A stretch of DNA of 64,000 nucleotides, from contig CM075938.1 in NCBI GenBank assembly GCA_038030265.1, positions 44,199,189-44,263,188 on the forward strand, read 5' to 3'. The notes beneath the pieces were generated by a model. That model was not told where the DNA came from. It saw only the letters and a list, made by a program, of their open reading frames with translations, and did not search any database. A program made the translations under genes and the position numbers. This stretch comes from Corythucha ciliata. Lineage: Eukaryota > Arthropoda > Insecta > Hemiptera > Tingidae. Positions 9,658 to 20,591 of the stretch are shown here, in pieces. Each line of letters opens with the position of its first letter. Position 1 is the stretch's first letter.

Positions 9658-12036
9658 ACAAAATACGATAACTTTGATGAATGTATAGCCTTCCCAAGCG
9701 GAAATTCTAGTCATGAATTGTGCCAAGCCCTACCCCCTTTGTTCTCAAGATTTTTCTTTTGAGATTGTTTGAAAACTCGGAAATTTGGCTTTGAAGACAT
9801 GGGGTTTAGGCAAAGTTGGGGGAGGTTCAGCTCAATGGGGGGGGGGGCTAAAGCCCCATTAGCCCCCTGCTGGATCCGCGCCTGCCTCAATGTACGAATT
9901 CCTGAAAGGTAACGAAATTATGTTGAGGGCCATCCATTCCTCTGAAAAATATTGCTCCTATAGTGGTTTGTTTAGTAATGCCGAAACAGATTGTACGTAA
10001 TTCTCTCATTTTTCGCTAAAGCATTTGTTTTTTCCCTTCAATTCTTGAAACCGAACGGAAATTCGAAGGGAGCTATTCATAATTCCGTGAAATATTTCAT
10101 CTGTGCTAGGTTTTTTCTCAGATCCTTTAATAACTTAATGTCACCATTCATATTTTTTAAAAATATGTACCTCCTCAATTGTCTTCAGGTTTGCAAGTAA
10201 TTTGTAAGTACTCTTTGTTTTTCCTCGCACTCTTTTGAATGTTCCTTAGATTTTTTTTCTAGTTTTTCTCTAGTCGTCTCCATTCAATAATTTTTCATTG
10301 TGATATTTTCTTAAACTTGTTGAAATTATTGTAGTTCAACCCTAGCAAACTTCCAAATGTGACGTTGTCACTACGGTTTTCGTAATGTCATGTGATACTA
10401 CTTGTGAAGACAACATGTTCACCATTTTTTAAAAATCTTTTCCAGAATTTTTTCCGTCCATGTGGTATTTTGAAGATTATATTCAAAAATTTTAGTCTTT
10501 CCCTAGTCGTTTTTGTATTTGAATGTGATATTCTGAAGACTGAACACTTTTGAGCTGTCTTAAAGTGCAATGTTCTCGTTTTATAGTTAAAAATGATTTT
10601 CATAATAACTGGAAATTTCCATTTATGGTCCTTCTTTTTCACAAAAAAAAATCTGGTCACCCTAACTATACCCTCAATCTTATATTATTTCGTCGGTGTA
10701 TTGCCGACCGCAGTAGTGGAAAATTTGGATGCAGGAAGGCATCGATGCCGTGCTTCAACATCTGCGAAGCTGCGTCAATAGGAGCCGCTTGACCATCAGG
10801 AAAAGGGCGATGATGATGCGGATACAGTTTTAGTGCCATCGCCTCAAGAGACTAGTGACCTGGACGAACAACGGGCTTAAATCTTCCTCCCCTCATAAGT
10901 GGAGTGGTTTATTATTTGAGTTAATCTGATATGTTCAGACTTTTCATATACCAACCAAATTTGCGTTCAGCGTGAGCAGAGCATAAATGTACGTATATGA
11001 TGCGGTGAAAGACCGACGGCTGGTAAATCTTAGCATTTACCCGTGAATCCTAGCGTTCACCAGCGACGTTCGTTAAAGTTCAAATGATTCATGAAATTCG
11101 GACTTAGGCCCGGGCCGAACACATGGGCTTGAAGTTCTGTTCTCTAAGCTGAGCTTAGGAGCTTATACTCCAATCAGAATTTTTGGTGTTTTGAATACAA
11201 AATCGTTTAAACACAACGCAACGCTTAAACAGACATTGTCGAGACCTAACCCTCCTTATACCACTAGAAATACAAGAATGGTAAAATTCCGTAATTCCTG
11301 GAATACAGTAAGATCATCGGACTTTTAATAGACAGTTTTGGTACGTAATCACCGTGCGGCGTTGGTCCACTGTTCGACTACGCAAGCCCTCCCACGTCAT
11401 TGAAATCTCCCCCCCCCCCACCAATCAACTTTCCCACGGCTCATCACCGCTTGAAATGAACTGATAAAAGGCAGAGAAGTTTAACAGGAATGTACATCGC
11501 GTGTATGAGGGGGGGGGGCAGTACATGAAACTACACTGTACATGTTGATTGGGGGGAGAGGGGCAGTTAAGCGCCGAATATATCGAGGACTAGGAGTTTT
11601 TACGTTGGTGGAAACTCCCTCTCGACCAAGCGTCTGCTGCCCCAAACAACTGCACCTCCTCAGTGGTTCCTCCTGGAAACTCGATTTTTTGAGGCTAACG
11701 CAGCTCTGTCGGTTCAGTGGGCCTGGAGAAGGGCGCGTGCGGCGGACGTTGGCCGGCCATAGCTGAATAAGGGGTGCAGACCGACTGCCTCCGTTTCCGC
11801 TGGCGTTAGCCTGGCTGGGCTGCTCCCGGATGGTTAGCGAAGCGGTTGCACCCCGGCCACTCCTTTTGGAGTGCGGACCAAGTGTTCATATCCGTGGACA
11901 ACCGGCTGGGAGTACCACTGTCCTATATTGCTAGTCCAGAAGATGGGCCAGATATGCGAATACATCGAGGGCTAACAGGCTTGCCTCTCTCTCGACTTAG
12001 CCTCTACTGGTCAAAATGAATGCTCCCTGCGGATCC
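9658..12036. other. Intergenic, no gene recognised; GC-richer tail
   Basis: The first 1.7 kb is AT-rich with no supported gene. A G-run at 9837-9847 and a reverse hAT-terminus-like word (ggatccgcgcctg, 9875-9887) suggest a decayed TE end. From about 11530 to 12030 the sequence becomes GC-rich. About 65 bases near 11573-11638 recur at 11954-12010 in direct orientation (cgaatatatcgaggact versus cgaatacatcgagggct), which may mark a small terminal-repeat element. The open frame 11542-11766 is probably chance. Confidence 0.45.
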
Positions 12037-12439
12037 TTCGTTGACTGGACTATAAATGTAATTTTTTTTTTTAAACCTTTTTCAAACCAAAAAATGTAAA
12101 TCTATCCATCCATTTCTGTCAAAAAATCATTATTTTTAAATTATAAATTTCACGACACTTAATTCGAGAAAGTGATGTTTCTCAATTTTAGCACCGATTT
12201 TTCGCTTTTTCTAAATTTTAGCAGCGTGCTAGCGTTTCCAACCCGTGCATTACCTACCGAGTTTTGTCAATTTTTGCCAAGAATTGCCGTTTGACTCAAT
12301 TTAAGCTGCAAACTAGCAATTTTTTCCTTTTTCAACTGAGAATTAGCACTTTTCCCTAATTTGAACGGAAAATTACAGTCGTTCTTAATTTTAGCTGCGC
12401 TAATTGGTGATTTTTTCAATTTTTGCTGCGAATTATTGA
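12037..12439. repeat. Right arm of the 400 bp inverted repeat
   Basis: Reverse complement of 6357-6756. The inner end is ttcgttgactggactata, followed by a T-run; the outer end merges into further family A units in minus orientation. Confidence 0.85.
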
Positions 12440-12990
12440 TTTGCTTCATTTTGTATCCGCGAATTAACGTTTTTCCATAACTTTATATATCTGCAAATTG
12501 CAAATTAGCGATTTTTCCCAATTTCAGCTGTGAAATAGCGTTTTGTGTTAATTTTACGGCCATTCAGCATCCTATTCCCTTTTTCATACGCGAATGGGCG
12601 ATTTCAGTTGTGAATTTGCCATTTTTGTCCAATTTTAACCTGAAATCGTCTTTTACTTGTCAATGTTATAGCGTGTTTTCTCAACTTTAACCGCGGGGTT
12701 TGCCCAAATACAACACTTTTGCGTTGATTTCCACAATTAATTCGTAGAATGACCTCCAAGTACCGCGAATCAGCGATTTTTCTTAATTTTAGCCTGGAAG
12801 TTGCATCGCGAGACCACGAATCAGCGCTTATTAGCAGCTATAGCCACGAATATTACCGATTTTTGTCTGTTAGAGAGTCCGGAGCGACCCCCTCCCCCGA
12901 AACACGGTACACTACTGCGTTGGGTCTGAAGTCCAAGGAAAAAGCTGCTTTAAGTCCAGAAAATCTGCTAAACCTAACTTTAACGTGAAA
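12440..12990 (-). repeat. Family A degenerate array (minus orientation)
   Basis: Read on the minus strand these are irregular ~30 base units built on 'gctaattcgcggctaaaattgag'-like words, here visible as ttttcccaatttcagctgtg and similar. No two units are identical. The frame 12749-12988 runs through the array and is not believed to be coding. Confidence 0.75.
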
Positions 12991-13394
12991 CGCTCATTTT
13001 TGGAGATTTAATGGGGCTCTTCGTTATGGTAATAGTGCTCCTTCGTTCGTATACTTGTAGCTCTGGGAGGGGGGGATCTATCCCCCATATCCCCCCCCCG
13101 TACCTACGCCCCTGGCGGGAGACAATTATCCGGTATTACAAGCTGCCCCCTAAACGCATAATGATTTCACCCCTCTTGATTTTGGCTAGAAAACTCCAAT
13201 TTCACCAAAAGTTGCCCCATTCAATAAGCTTCAAATTTATGTATTACAATTTGTGGATTGCTGCATAGAATTAGAGTTGATTCACTTTTAACACAAAAAA
13301 TCATGCATACGTGACTGACAGTTCACACTTCCCATTTCTTCACTTTAGAAGTTTCAGCCGGCCAAACGCGGTCGTAATGTCTTTTTTGTGTATT
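12991..13394. other. Spacer with a hAT-terminus-like word
   Basis: A G-run at 13066-13073, a C-run at 13091-13099 and the reverse terminus-like word tacctacgcccctgg (13101-13115) occur here. The partner end cannot be identified. Otherwise nothing is supported. Confidence 0.4.
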
Positions 13395-14900
13395 TAGGTC
13401 ACAGACAAGGCTATTCGCGCCCAGGAAAAGCCTAGACAGATGATTCCTGCCCTGTGAATTGCAAAATCGATCGCCAAACTGACCTTTCGCGCCTTGACCT
13501 GACCCTTTGCACCCTAAAATGGCAAAACTGACGATTCAACGCCTTGAAAATAGCTTAACTGCTTATATTTGTTCCCTAAAAGCAGACAAACTAGTTATTC
13601 CCACTCTAAATATGTCCAAACTGGTAATTTTCACCCTGAAAATGCCTCAACCTGGGTGATTCCTGCAACAAAAAGGGCAAAATTGACCATTCGCACGCAG
13701 AAAATGTCCAAACTGACCGTTCTCGCTTTTTGCTTGACGTGCTATTCACGCCTTGTAAAGGGCAAAACTGACTCTATATGCGCCCTGTAAATGGCCAAAC
13801 TGAGTATTTAAGCAATCGACAAGCTGGGTAATCCACTGACTGCCATCAGTTTTGAACCAGAAATGTGCTGCAGAAAATGGCCAAAACTGACCTTTCACAC
13901 TTAGGAAGTGCCTAAATTGGCAACTTCAGCATTAAAAACGGGAAGAGGGCATAACTGACCATTCGGACCTTAAAATGACAAAACTGACGATTCGTGCCCT
14001 GAAAATATCACACTGACTATTCTCGCCCTAGGAATAGCCGTATACTGCTGACAGTTAGCGCCGTAAAAAATGCCCAAACTGGCTATTCACGCTTTGAAAA
14101 GGCCTAAACAGATTATTCCTGTCCTGAAAATGGCAAAACGAAAATTAACGGCGTGAATTTATTTAAGCCAAACCAGCTTATTTCATGTTAATTAACTAAA
14201 ATTTTTGTCAAGCAACTCCACGAGGGAACACAAGCTTTTTCTAGCTTATTCCCCCGTGGCCACGCAACACTTCTGTTTTAAAATTTTCACCTATAATTAT
14301 TGTATTTGGCAATAAATAAATAAATAAAATAAATGATAAAATAACGAGTCAAAAAACGACAAAATGAGCATTATTCATGTCTGAATTGTCTAAATTGTTA
14401 AAATGTCTAAATTGACGATTAGGCTCTAAAAATAGTAAAACTGGCTAATGACGCCCCAAAAGTGGCATAATCGTATTGGTACTTCGCACTCGCTTCACGC
14501 TCTAATAATATGGGCAAACTGATCTTAAACGCCCTACAGAGGTTACAGGTAGTGTTAATGGCAATTCGCACCAACAAAATGGCTCTCTCCACGAAAAAAA
14601 ATGGCCAAACATGGTGTTCGCGCACCGAACACGGGGGCCGTCCCCACCTTACTAACTGATCGACCCCCTCCCCGTCACAGCATTGGTTACACGCACCCTA
14701 TAAAAACTGGATAAACTGACTACTCTCACGCTGTACAATTGCTTGACTGGGCTAATCACGCCAAACCGTAGCCGTTGCGCCTTGAAAATGGCTAAACTGC
14801 AGACGATTCATGTCCTAAAAATAGTCGAAAATTTGCACCTTTGCGTAACTGACGACTTAAAACGAACAAAAATGGCCAAACTGATGGCTATTCGTGACCT
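13395..14900 (+). repeat. Family B degenerate array
   Basis: Units of ~35-40 bases follow the pattern cgccctgaaaatggcaaaac + tgacgattc, for example at 13500-13540, 13970-14010 and 14780-14810. Spacing and sequence are irregular, unlike a classical minisatellite. An AT-rich island (aataaataaataaataaa, about 14310) interrupts the array around 14170-14400. The same family occurs in reverse orientation at 48030-49445. Open frames inside (13569-13790, 14743-15102) read through the units. Confidence 0.8.
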
Positions 14901-15400
14901 AAAAACTTGCGGACGTTTCCGAAAGACCACACGAATTTTCCCAAGGATGGTGGCCCCTCAATTGACAGCCCTGAAGTACGAATGTGTCGAATTTTTCGCG
15001 GACCCAGTGAACACACTGGCGTGGCTGGATGGTACGCAAGTGACAATGGGAGAGGGTATTTTAATGAGTGGGTCCCCGCAAGTGTCTCTCAGGGACACTT
15101 GAATCCCTTGAATACTGGTGAATCTTGAACGAAAAGACCCCTCCTATTCCTGTATTTATTTTTTAAATTATTGTTATGTAGGTACTACACGTAATTGGGG
15201 TACCTTAGCCATGAAGTAACTAAGTTTTTTTCTTAATTTTAGCTGTCATTTAGCACTTTTTCTCACTTCTGTCCGTGAATCAGTAGCGCAGGAAGGTGGG
15301 TCCCCCCCGCTCCGAAAAGTTTGAAGATGGAAGAATGAGGATTTTTTGGGTTCTATATTCCTGGATCCTGGATATACGTAACGTGAAAACGAGTTTTGAT
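14901..15400. other. No gene seen
   Basis: Flank of the gypsy element. It contains a short reverse family A patch (about 15225-15280) and a C-run near 15301, with nothing else supported. Confidence 0.45.
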
Positions 15401-15520
15401 TGTTGTGTACGAGCTTGGAAGTAAAAGACTGCTCCGTTACACTGAACTTTTTATTTATTTGAAAATGTGAAAAATGCAAAAAGAAGCTCACAGTGGTAAG
15501 TGGAAACGATGCGTGTGTGT
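15401..15520 (-). repeat. Gypsy 3' LTR
   Basis: Matches 20472-20591 with three substitutions and no indel. The plus strand starts TGTTGTGTACGAGC. The outer limit in the (GT)n stretch is uncertain, so the true LTR could be a little shorter (about 92 bases if it must be TG...CA). Confidence 0.8.
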
Positions 15521-15795
15521 TGTGATGGGATAGCCCCATCAAGCCCCCCCCCCCCACCGATGTTTGTATCGTCCCTTAAATAGTGGTTTTAATACCTTGT
15601 TCTTTATACTAAAGTCTTAATAAAAATTAGTTCGATTCGTTGGTTGACTTAGGTTATTGTGTTGCGTCACGCGTTTCCCCTCCCCCTCCTCATTAGTATA
15701 GCCTTCCCTTAGTATAAGAAACCCGTCAAACGTGGTACCACAGTTACAGAGCAAGCGAAACTGGCCTGTTCTACGTAGGGCATAACCCCACAATA

Positions 15796-16178
15796 AATTA
15801 TTTCCCTTGGTTCCACAATCGGAATGTGTCCAAAAACTTGTGCGCAGCTTTGTGTCGGCTTAGGACCAACCACGGAATTTGCCCTGCATACCTTAAAAAA
15901 ATAAATGTTCAGGTGTCTGACCAGTGCGAATCATGCCATACTTTAGGGGATTTGGAACACATCATCATGCATTGTAAAAAATTCACCGCAGAAAGACTTG
16001 AATTGTTCAGAAATTTAGGGTTATTATTAGCAAACCCATTCAATTACATAAACATATTAATTTCGTGTACAAAAACGTACATCAATTTTTACTTAGAATA
16101 CAGCATCTAGTTTAAATCATAACATTTTCACACCCGCAATCAAACTAAAACTGTGGCTCCGGCTTCCGGGCTAATGCC

Positions 16179-16234
<56 letters not shown>
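15796..16234 (+). mobile_element. 5'-truncated LINE 3' end with poly(A)
   Basis: The frame from about 15796 to 16110 encodes a C-terminal LINE segment with LCRLRTNHGICPAYLKK and a zinc-binding-like C-x2-C-x7-H-x4-C (DQCESC ... EHIIMHC). This is the pattern at the end of ORF2 in I/Jockey-group non-LTR retrotransposons. A short 3' UTR is followed by 51 A at 16184-16234. The 5' end is truncated well after the reverse transcriptase. Similar words on both sides (aaccccacaat / aaccctccacaatt) may be a decayed target duplication. It lies between the LTRs of the gypsy element. Confidence 0.82.
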
Positions 16235-16236
<2 letters not shown>

Positions 16237-17145
16237 AACCCTCCACAATTCGCCGACTGACGGTGATAAAGAAAACCAGTAGTTGCTAGTTGGCCGCTGA
16301 AGGGTACCGACTGTGGATGTAGTTTAGGGAGATAATAGTGTATAAAGGTATGTTGTCTGTTTTTTTTTTATTTTATGTTTTTTTTCTGTTTCTCGGTCCG
16401 ATAGATAGTTAGCTGTATGTCCTATCTTGTAGAACGCTCGTTCAAAATCACGTGGGTAGAGATTTGTACCCCTCTCCTATTTTAGCGGGGCATAGAGAAC
16501 CGTTCCCCGGTCCCTCCCCTCCAAAGTGCCTGATACCCCCACTCCCACCCATTGAAACGGGAGGGCGTCGAGAAGACAAGAAGAAGCTGTTCGAGACTCT
16601 GAAGAGAGCGGTCACGCCGGCATCGCCACGAACCGAAGCGAGGTAACGAAGTAATTGCGCCAAAGCTCCGTGCTGAAGAACGTTAGTACGCCGAACTTGA
16701 AGAGACTGTCTATGACTACGCCAGGAAGCTGATCTCGAAGTGACAACTTGCGACGACTCAGTTACGAAAAACTCGAAGTGTCCGTCTGCGACTACGCCAT
16801 TGCGCGGACCCGAAGGGATATCCTGTGACTACGCCGAACTCGAAGAGACCACCGACGAGTACGCCGACCCGAAGTTTAGTCGAACGATTGCGTTAGTACA
16901 CCGAACGCGTAGTTACGCAAATTGACTACGTTAGTACGCTGAATTCGTAGTGACGCCGCCGTACGACCCCGGTGGGAACCGAGCCTGTAGTTTATCAGGC
17001 GGACATCGCAGGGACCTGAAGTTTCGCCGTGAGTAATTTCCCGGTCACATTCATTTTCTCCCGCTATTTTGAATTTCTTCCTTTATTTTTCATCACTCTC
17101 CTGTGTACCGTCCTGAGATTGCTCTTCGCAAAATTCATGCATCAG
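16235..17145. other. GC-richer insert with degenerate tandem units inside the gypsy remnant
   Basis: It is clearly less AT-rich than its surroundings. From about 16640 to 16960 it repeats words such as gactacgccgaactcgaaga and gttagtacgccgaac at roughly 40-base intervals. No gypsy, LINE or host domain is visible in any frame. The words gaacgctcgttc at 16433 and gaacgagcgttg at 17165 are inverted, so the block could be an insertion with short inverted ends, but this is weak. Origin unknown. Confidence 0.45.
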
Positions 17146-19200
17146 TTATAAATTGTTTTGGGAAGAACGAGCGTTGTACAAATAGACGTCTCGACTCAGC
17201 CCTGGCCACCAGACGTACGATTGGGCAACGAATTTAGAGCGCACAATTCCGTGATGCGACGCGTGAATAGCTGCGAGAACACGCTGGTGCAGTTTGGCCG
17301 GGACTACAACTCTCTCGCCGCGAAGCAGACAGTCACGTTGGACCGAGAGGTTGTTTGAGCAAGAATGGTACGGCTTAAGCTCTGCCGGAATTTTGGAAGG
17401 CCACCCGTTTCTGACATGCTTCATGACTTGCTGGAGGATGGTGTCGGCAGCAGACTCTTTGGTCACCTCTTCGGACGTCACAGGGCCATTTTGTAATTCA
17501 AGCAGGTGAATTCCGACAGTATCTTGTTCTAAATCGCATTCCTGGGGAGGTAAAGGCAGACGTGAGCAAGCGTCGGCGTTTCCATGCAGTTTGCCCTTCC
17601 GGTATTCGATTTTATAATCGTATGAAGCCAGGATAATGGCCCAGCGAAGCGTTCTGGGTGAAAGTTGCTCGGGGACAGGCGAACCTGGTTTGAAGATTCC
17701 CAGTAGGGGCTTATGATCCGTTATAAAGGTAACTCCAGAGCGCCCGTATATAAATTGGCGAATTTACGAGCTCCGAAAATAAGGGCTGCAGCCTCACTTG
17801 AGCGTAGCGCCGTTCTGTAGGCGAGAGAGTCCGGGAGGCTCCTCTCCCTCCGGGGAGATTTGGGACAGCACGGCACCGAGCCCGTACGGCGAGGCATCGC
17901 AAGCCACTGTGAGAGGATACTGGCCATTATAATGGGCAAGGATGAGACCTGGTGTACAAATGAGGTCCTTTACTTGCTGAAGGGCTTTTTCATGGGTTTC
18001 GCCCCAACTCCACGGTGCTGCAGCATCGAGGAGGCGATAAAGCGGCTCGAAAATAGTCGTTTTTCCTTGAAGAAAGTGGTCGTAAAAATTGATGAGGCCA
18101 AGGAGTGACAGTAGCTCTGCCCGACAAGTAGGAGGGGGGCGTCACGAATCGCCGATGTCTTTGTTGGCAGCGGGTGGGTACCATGGGCGTCAATCCTGTG
18201 TCCCCAAAATTCCACGCTTGGCCTGTTGATGGCACATTTCGACAACTTTAGCTTCAGACCCGCATCGAGAAGTTTATTTAGGACGCGAAGGAGGCGGCTG
18301 TCGTGTTCTTCCTGAGTCGAACCGCTTATCACCACGTCGTCGATAAGGATCGTGACGCCTTCCACATCTTTTAACAGCCCGTCAATCAGGCGTTGAAAAA
18401 TTCCGGGCGCTGCGCTGATCCCGAACGGAACCCTGTGCATAGAAAATGCACACCTGAAGTGCACACCTACGGTGTGTGTTGATCGTTAGCAATTGAGCCG
18501 ACTCGTCGTCGACTTTAAGCTGGGTGAAAGCTTGGTCAAGGTCCAGCTTGGAATACACCGTTCCGCCGGCCACTCGGTTGAGGGCCTCTCGCAGGGTCGG
18601 CAATGGGTAGCAGTCTGATTTGAGGGCCAAATTGACAGTGGCGTTGTAACTTCCACATAGGCGGAGCGATCCGTCTCTTTTGGGTACAATAACGACAGGT
18701 GTAGCCCACTTGGAAAATCGAACAGGCTTGACGACCCCCGCAGCTTCGAGGCGCACGAGTTCGTCCTCCACCCGTGCCTGAAGAGCGAATGGCACCACTC
18801 TGTGGCGTAAATAGCGGGGTGGGACGGATTTGCCCAGATCGAGGTGTATGGGGGGGGCCGTGTATTCGCCTAAAGGGCGGTCGTCACATTGCAGTGCGGG
18901 GTGTGAACTTATTGGTAGGAGTCGGCAAACTTTGGGCGTTGACAGCGTGTAAGCCCTGTATTGTGAGTACAAGCGCTTCGAACCAGTTACGCCCGAGAAG
19001 GGGAATTTCACGACATCCTGCTGCTACGATAAGGGGGAAAATGGTAGTCTTCCCTTTATACTTAACGCTAACGTCTTTCGCACCGATGACGGTCTGGGCC
19101 GCTCCCTCGGCGTAGCCTTTTAATTCGAGTGACACAGAGTGGAGGTCGTTAGCACTTGGCCACAGTTCTTTGAAAATCGTATCTTTTATAATACTGACGG
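17146..19200 (-). pseudogene. Gypsy pol remnant (PR fragment, RT, RNase H, IN zinc finger)
   Basis: Polyprotein pieces occur in order on the minus strand. (1) A protease C-terminal half starts about 19200 (SIIKDTIFKEL ... GAKDVSVKYKG ... EIPLLGRNW); the catalytic DTG that should precede it is deleted at the frame break near 19200. (2) Reverse transcriptase runs about 18990-18000, with YSKLDLDQAFTQLKV and the catalytic ILIDDVVISG. (3) RNase H runs about 17940-17620 with ACDASPYGLGAVLS and ITDHKPLLGIF, followed by GNADACSRLP. (4) The integrase H2C2 region ends at WWPGLSRDV near 17180. At least four frameshifts separate these. The integrase DDE core is missing. It cannot be a working pol. Confidence 0.9.
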
Positions 19201-20310
19201 CTGCATGTGAACAGGTACGCCTTCAATTGTAGGCGTCACCAAGAATGGTGGGCGAAGCTCAAGGTCTCTTTCAAAACGTGCTGTTAAGCCAGAAACCGTG
19301 TACAGGTCTTTGCTCGAGACTCTCGGGATTGGCGTCATGGATTCCTGGCTTGTAGGGACGAAATGGGCGCTGACACGAAGCGTAGAGCTTGGTGAAAATT
19401 CTGAGCTCCTGTCGGTGGATGAAGGAACCGATGGTTTTTTGTTGCGTCTTTGGTAGTGAGGACGGCTAGAATTTGCTATTTTATCACCTGGCAGTTGCCG
19501 ACAAACTTTTGCAACGTGGCCGGCTCTCGAGCAGTTTGTGCAGTGGAGGGAATCGCGCTCCATACCCCAACTGCTGGCGAGGTGATCTCCCGCGCATCTG
19601 TAACAAGTGGGGCTTGTTGAGACATGTGGAGGCGTTGTAGGTAAAACGAGGCGGTGCTGAGCGGACTGTGGTGAGGCAGATGCAACCAACTCAGCCGAAG
19701 GGTACTCCTTCTTTACCTCCATAACGTGTTGAGTAGCAGTTTTGGCATTTGAAGCGATTTCTATAGCTTCTTGAAGCGTTAGATCGATTCGCTGAAAAAG
19801 GCGGTATTGCACCGAGATGTCACGTAAACCGCAGACCATTTGAAAAGCGATTAACTTCTCTAGGAGCTGTCCAAACCCACAGTCGGCGGCCAAACGACGG
19901 AGTTCGGCGACGAATTCATTCACTGTTTGACCGCTCTTCTATGTGCACTGTTGGAAACGGCGGTAAACGGCGCATTCGTTGACCTGAGGTCTGAAATGAG
20001 ACGTAAGTGTTTCTATGACATTCTGGTAAAGAACTTCATCAACCTCGTTCGGATGCAAGAGGCTGCATGTGAGCTGGTACAGCTCAGAACCACACACTGT
20101 AAAGAAATGGGCTCGACGCATTTCCGGATCTTGGACCCCATGGGCCGTGAAATTAAAATGAAGGAGTTTGACCCAACGAGGCCACTCAGTCGGACGGCTG
20201 AGGTCGAAAGGGGCGATGTTCGTCGAAGCCGCAATCACCACAGGTGTAGCGAACGTCGTTGTCCCAGTGGGTGTAGTGGCAGGGAGTCGGGAGGCAAAAT
20301 AGGCATTGTG
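19186..20310 (-). pseudogene. Gypsy gag remnant with CCHC knuckles
   Basis: The capsid-like part (IAPFDLSRPTEWPRWVKLL, about 20225-20160) and a retrotransposon-gag middle (VNEFVAELRRLAADCGFGQL, about 19925) are joined across one frameshift near 19935. Downstream are two zinc-knuckle-like motifs: CYRCAGDHLASS (degenerate, no final Cys in register) and CTNCSRAGHVAKVC (a normal C-x2-C-x4-H-x4-C). The frame remains open upstream of 20241 to about 20310 without a clear ATG. Gag would form the particle that packages the element RNA; this copy is broken. Confidence 0.85.
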
Positions 20311-20471
20311 AACGGGGAGTGTTTTACGCGAAAAAAACTAGTGGATATGCGAATAAACACAAACGCGGACTTTTGAACAAAGGAACCAAAATAAAAACTG
20401 TAGCAAAGCGTGTACCTCGAATGCGGCTACATCGATGACCGGGAAAGCAAGTTTTATCCTCGTCGCCAGAA

Positions 20472-20591
20472 TGTTGTGTACGAGCTTGGAAGTAAAAGAC
20501 TGCTGCGTTACACTGAACTTTTTATTTATTTGATAATGTGAAAAATGCAAAAAGAAGCTCACAGTGGTAAGTGGAAACGGTGCGTGTGTGT
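20472..20591 (-). repeat. Gypsy 5' LTR
   Basis: Upstream LTR on the minus strand; partner of 15401-15520. The next bases inward (20471 downwards) hold the candidate primer-binding site. Confidence 0.8.

Larger units (their letters stand above)
15401..20591 (-). mobile_element. Decayed Ty3/gypsy LTR retrotransposon with ~120 bp LTRs
   Basis: Two 120-base direct repeats, 15401-15520 and 20472-20591, differ at three positions and frame a minus-strand order gag (CCHC) - protease remnant - RT - RNase H - integrase zinc-finger. On the minus strand the LTRs end in ACAACA, and the upstream one is followed by TTCTGGCGACGAGGATAAA, a candidate primer-binding site. Very short LTRs and this gene order resemble the mag-type clade (inference). 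Every reading frame is broken, the protease active site is missing, and the integrase core is absent. The stretch 15521-17145 is unrelated sequence, including a LINE tail. I could not define target duplications. Confidence 0.88.

Noticed and set aside
12749..12988. 79-codon frame and similar Lys/Asn/Phe-rich frames in repeat arrays
   Set aside because: Composition and periodicity follow the degenerate family A-C units; both strands give comparable frames.
13395..14900. CRISPR-like array of regularly spaced repeats
   Set aside because: Units are degenerate without identical repeats or distinct spacers, and the window is eukaryotic.
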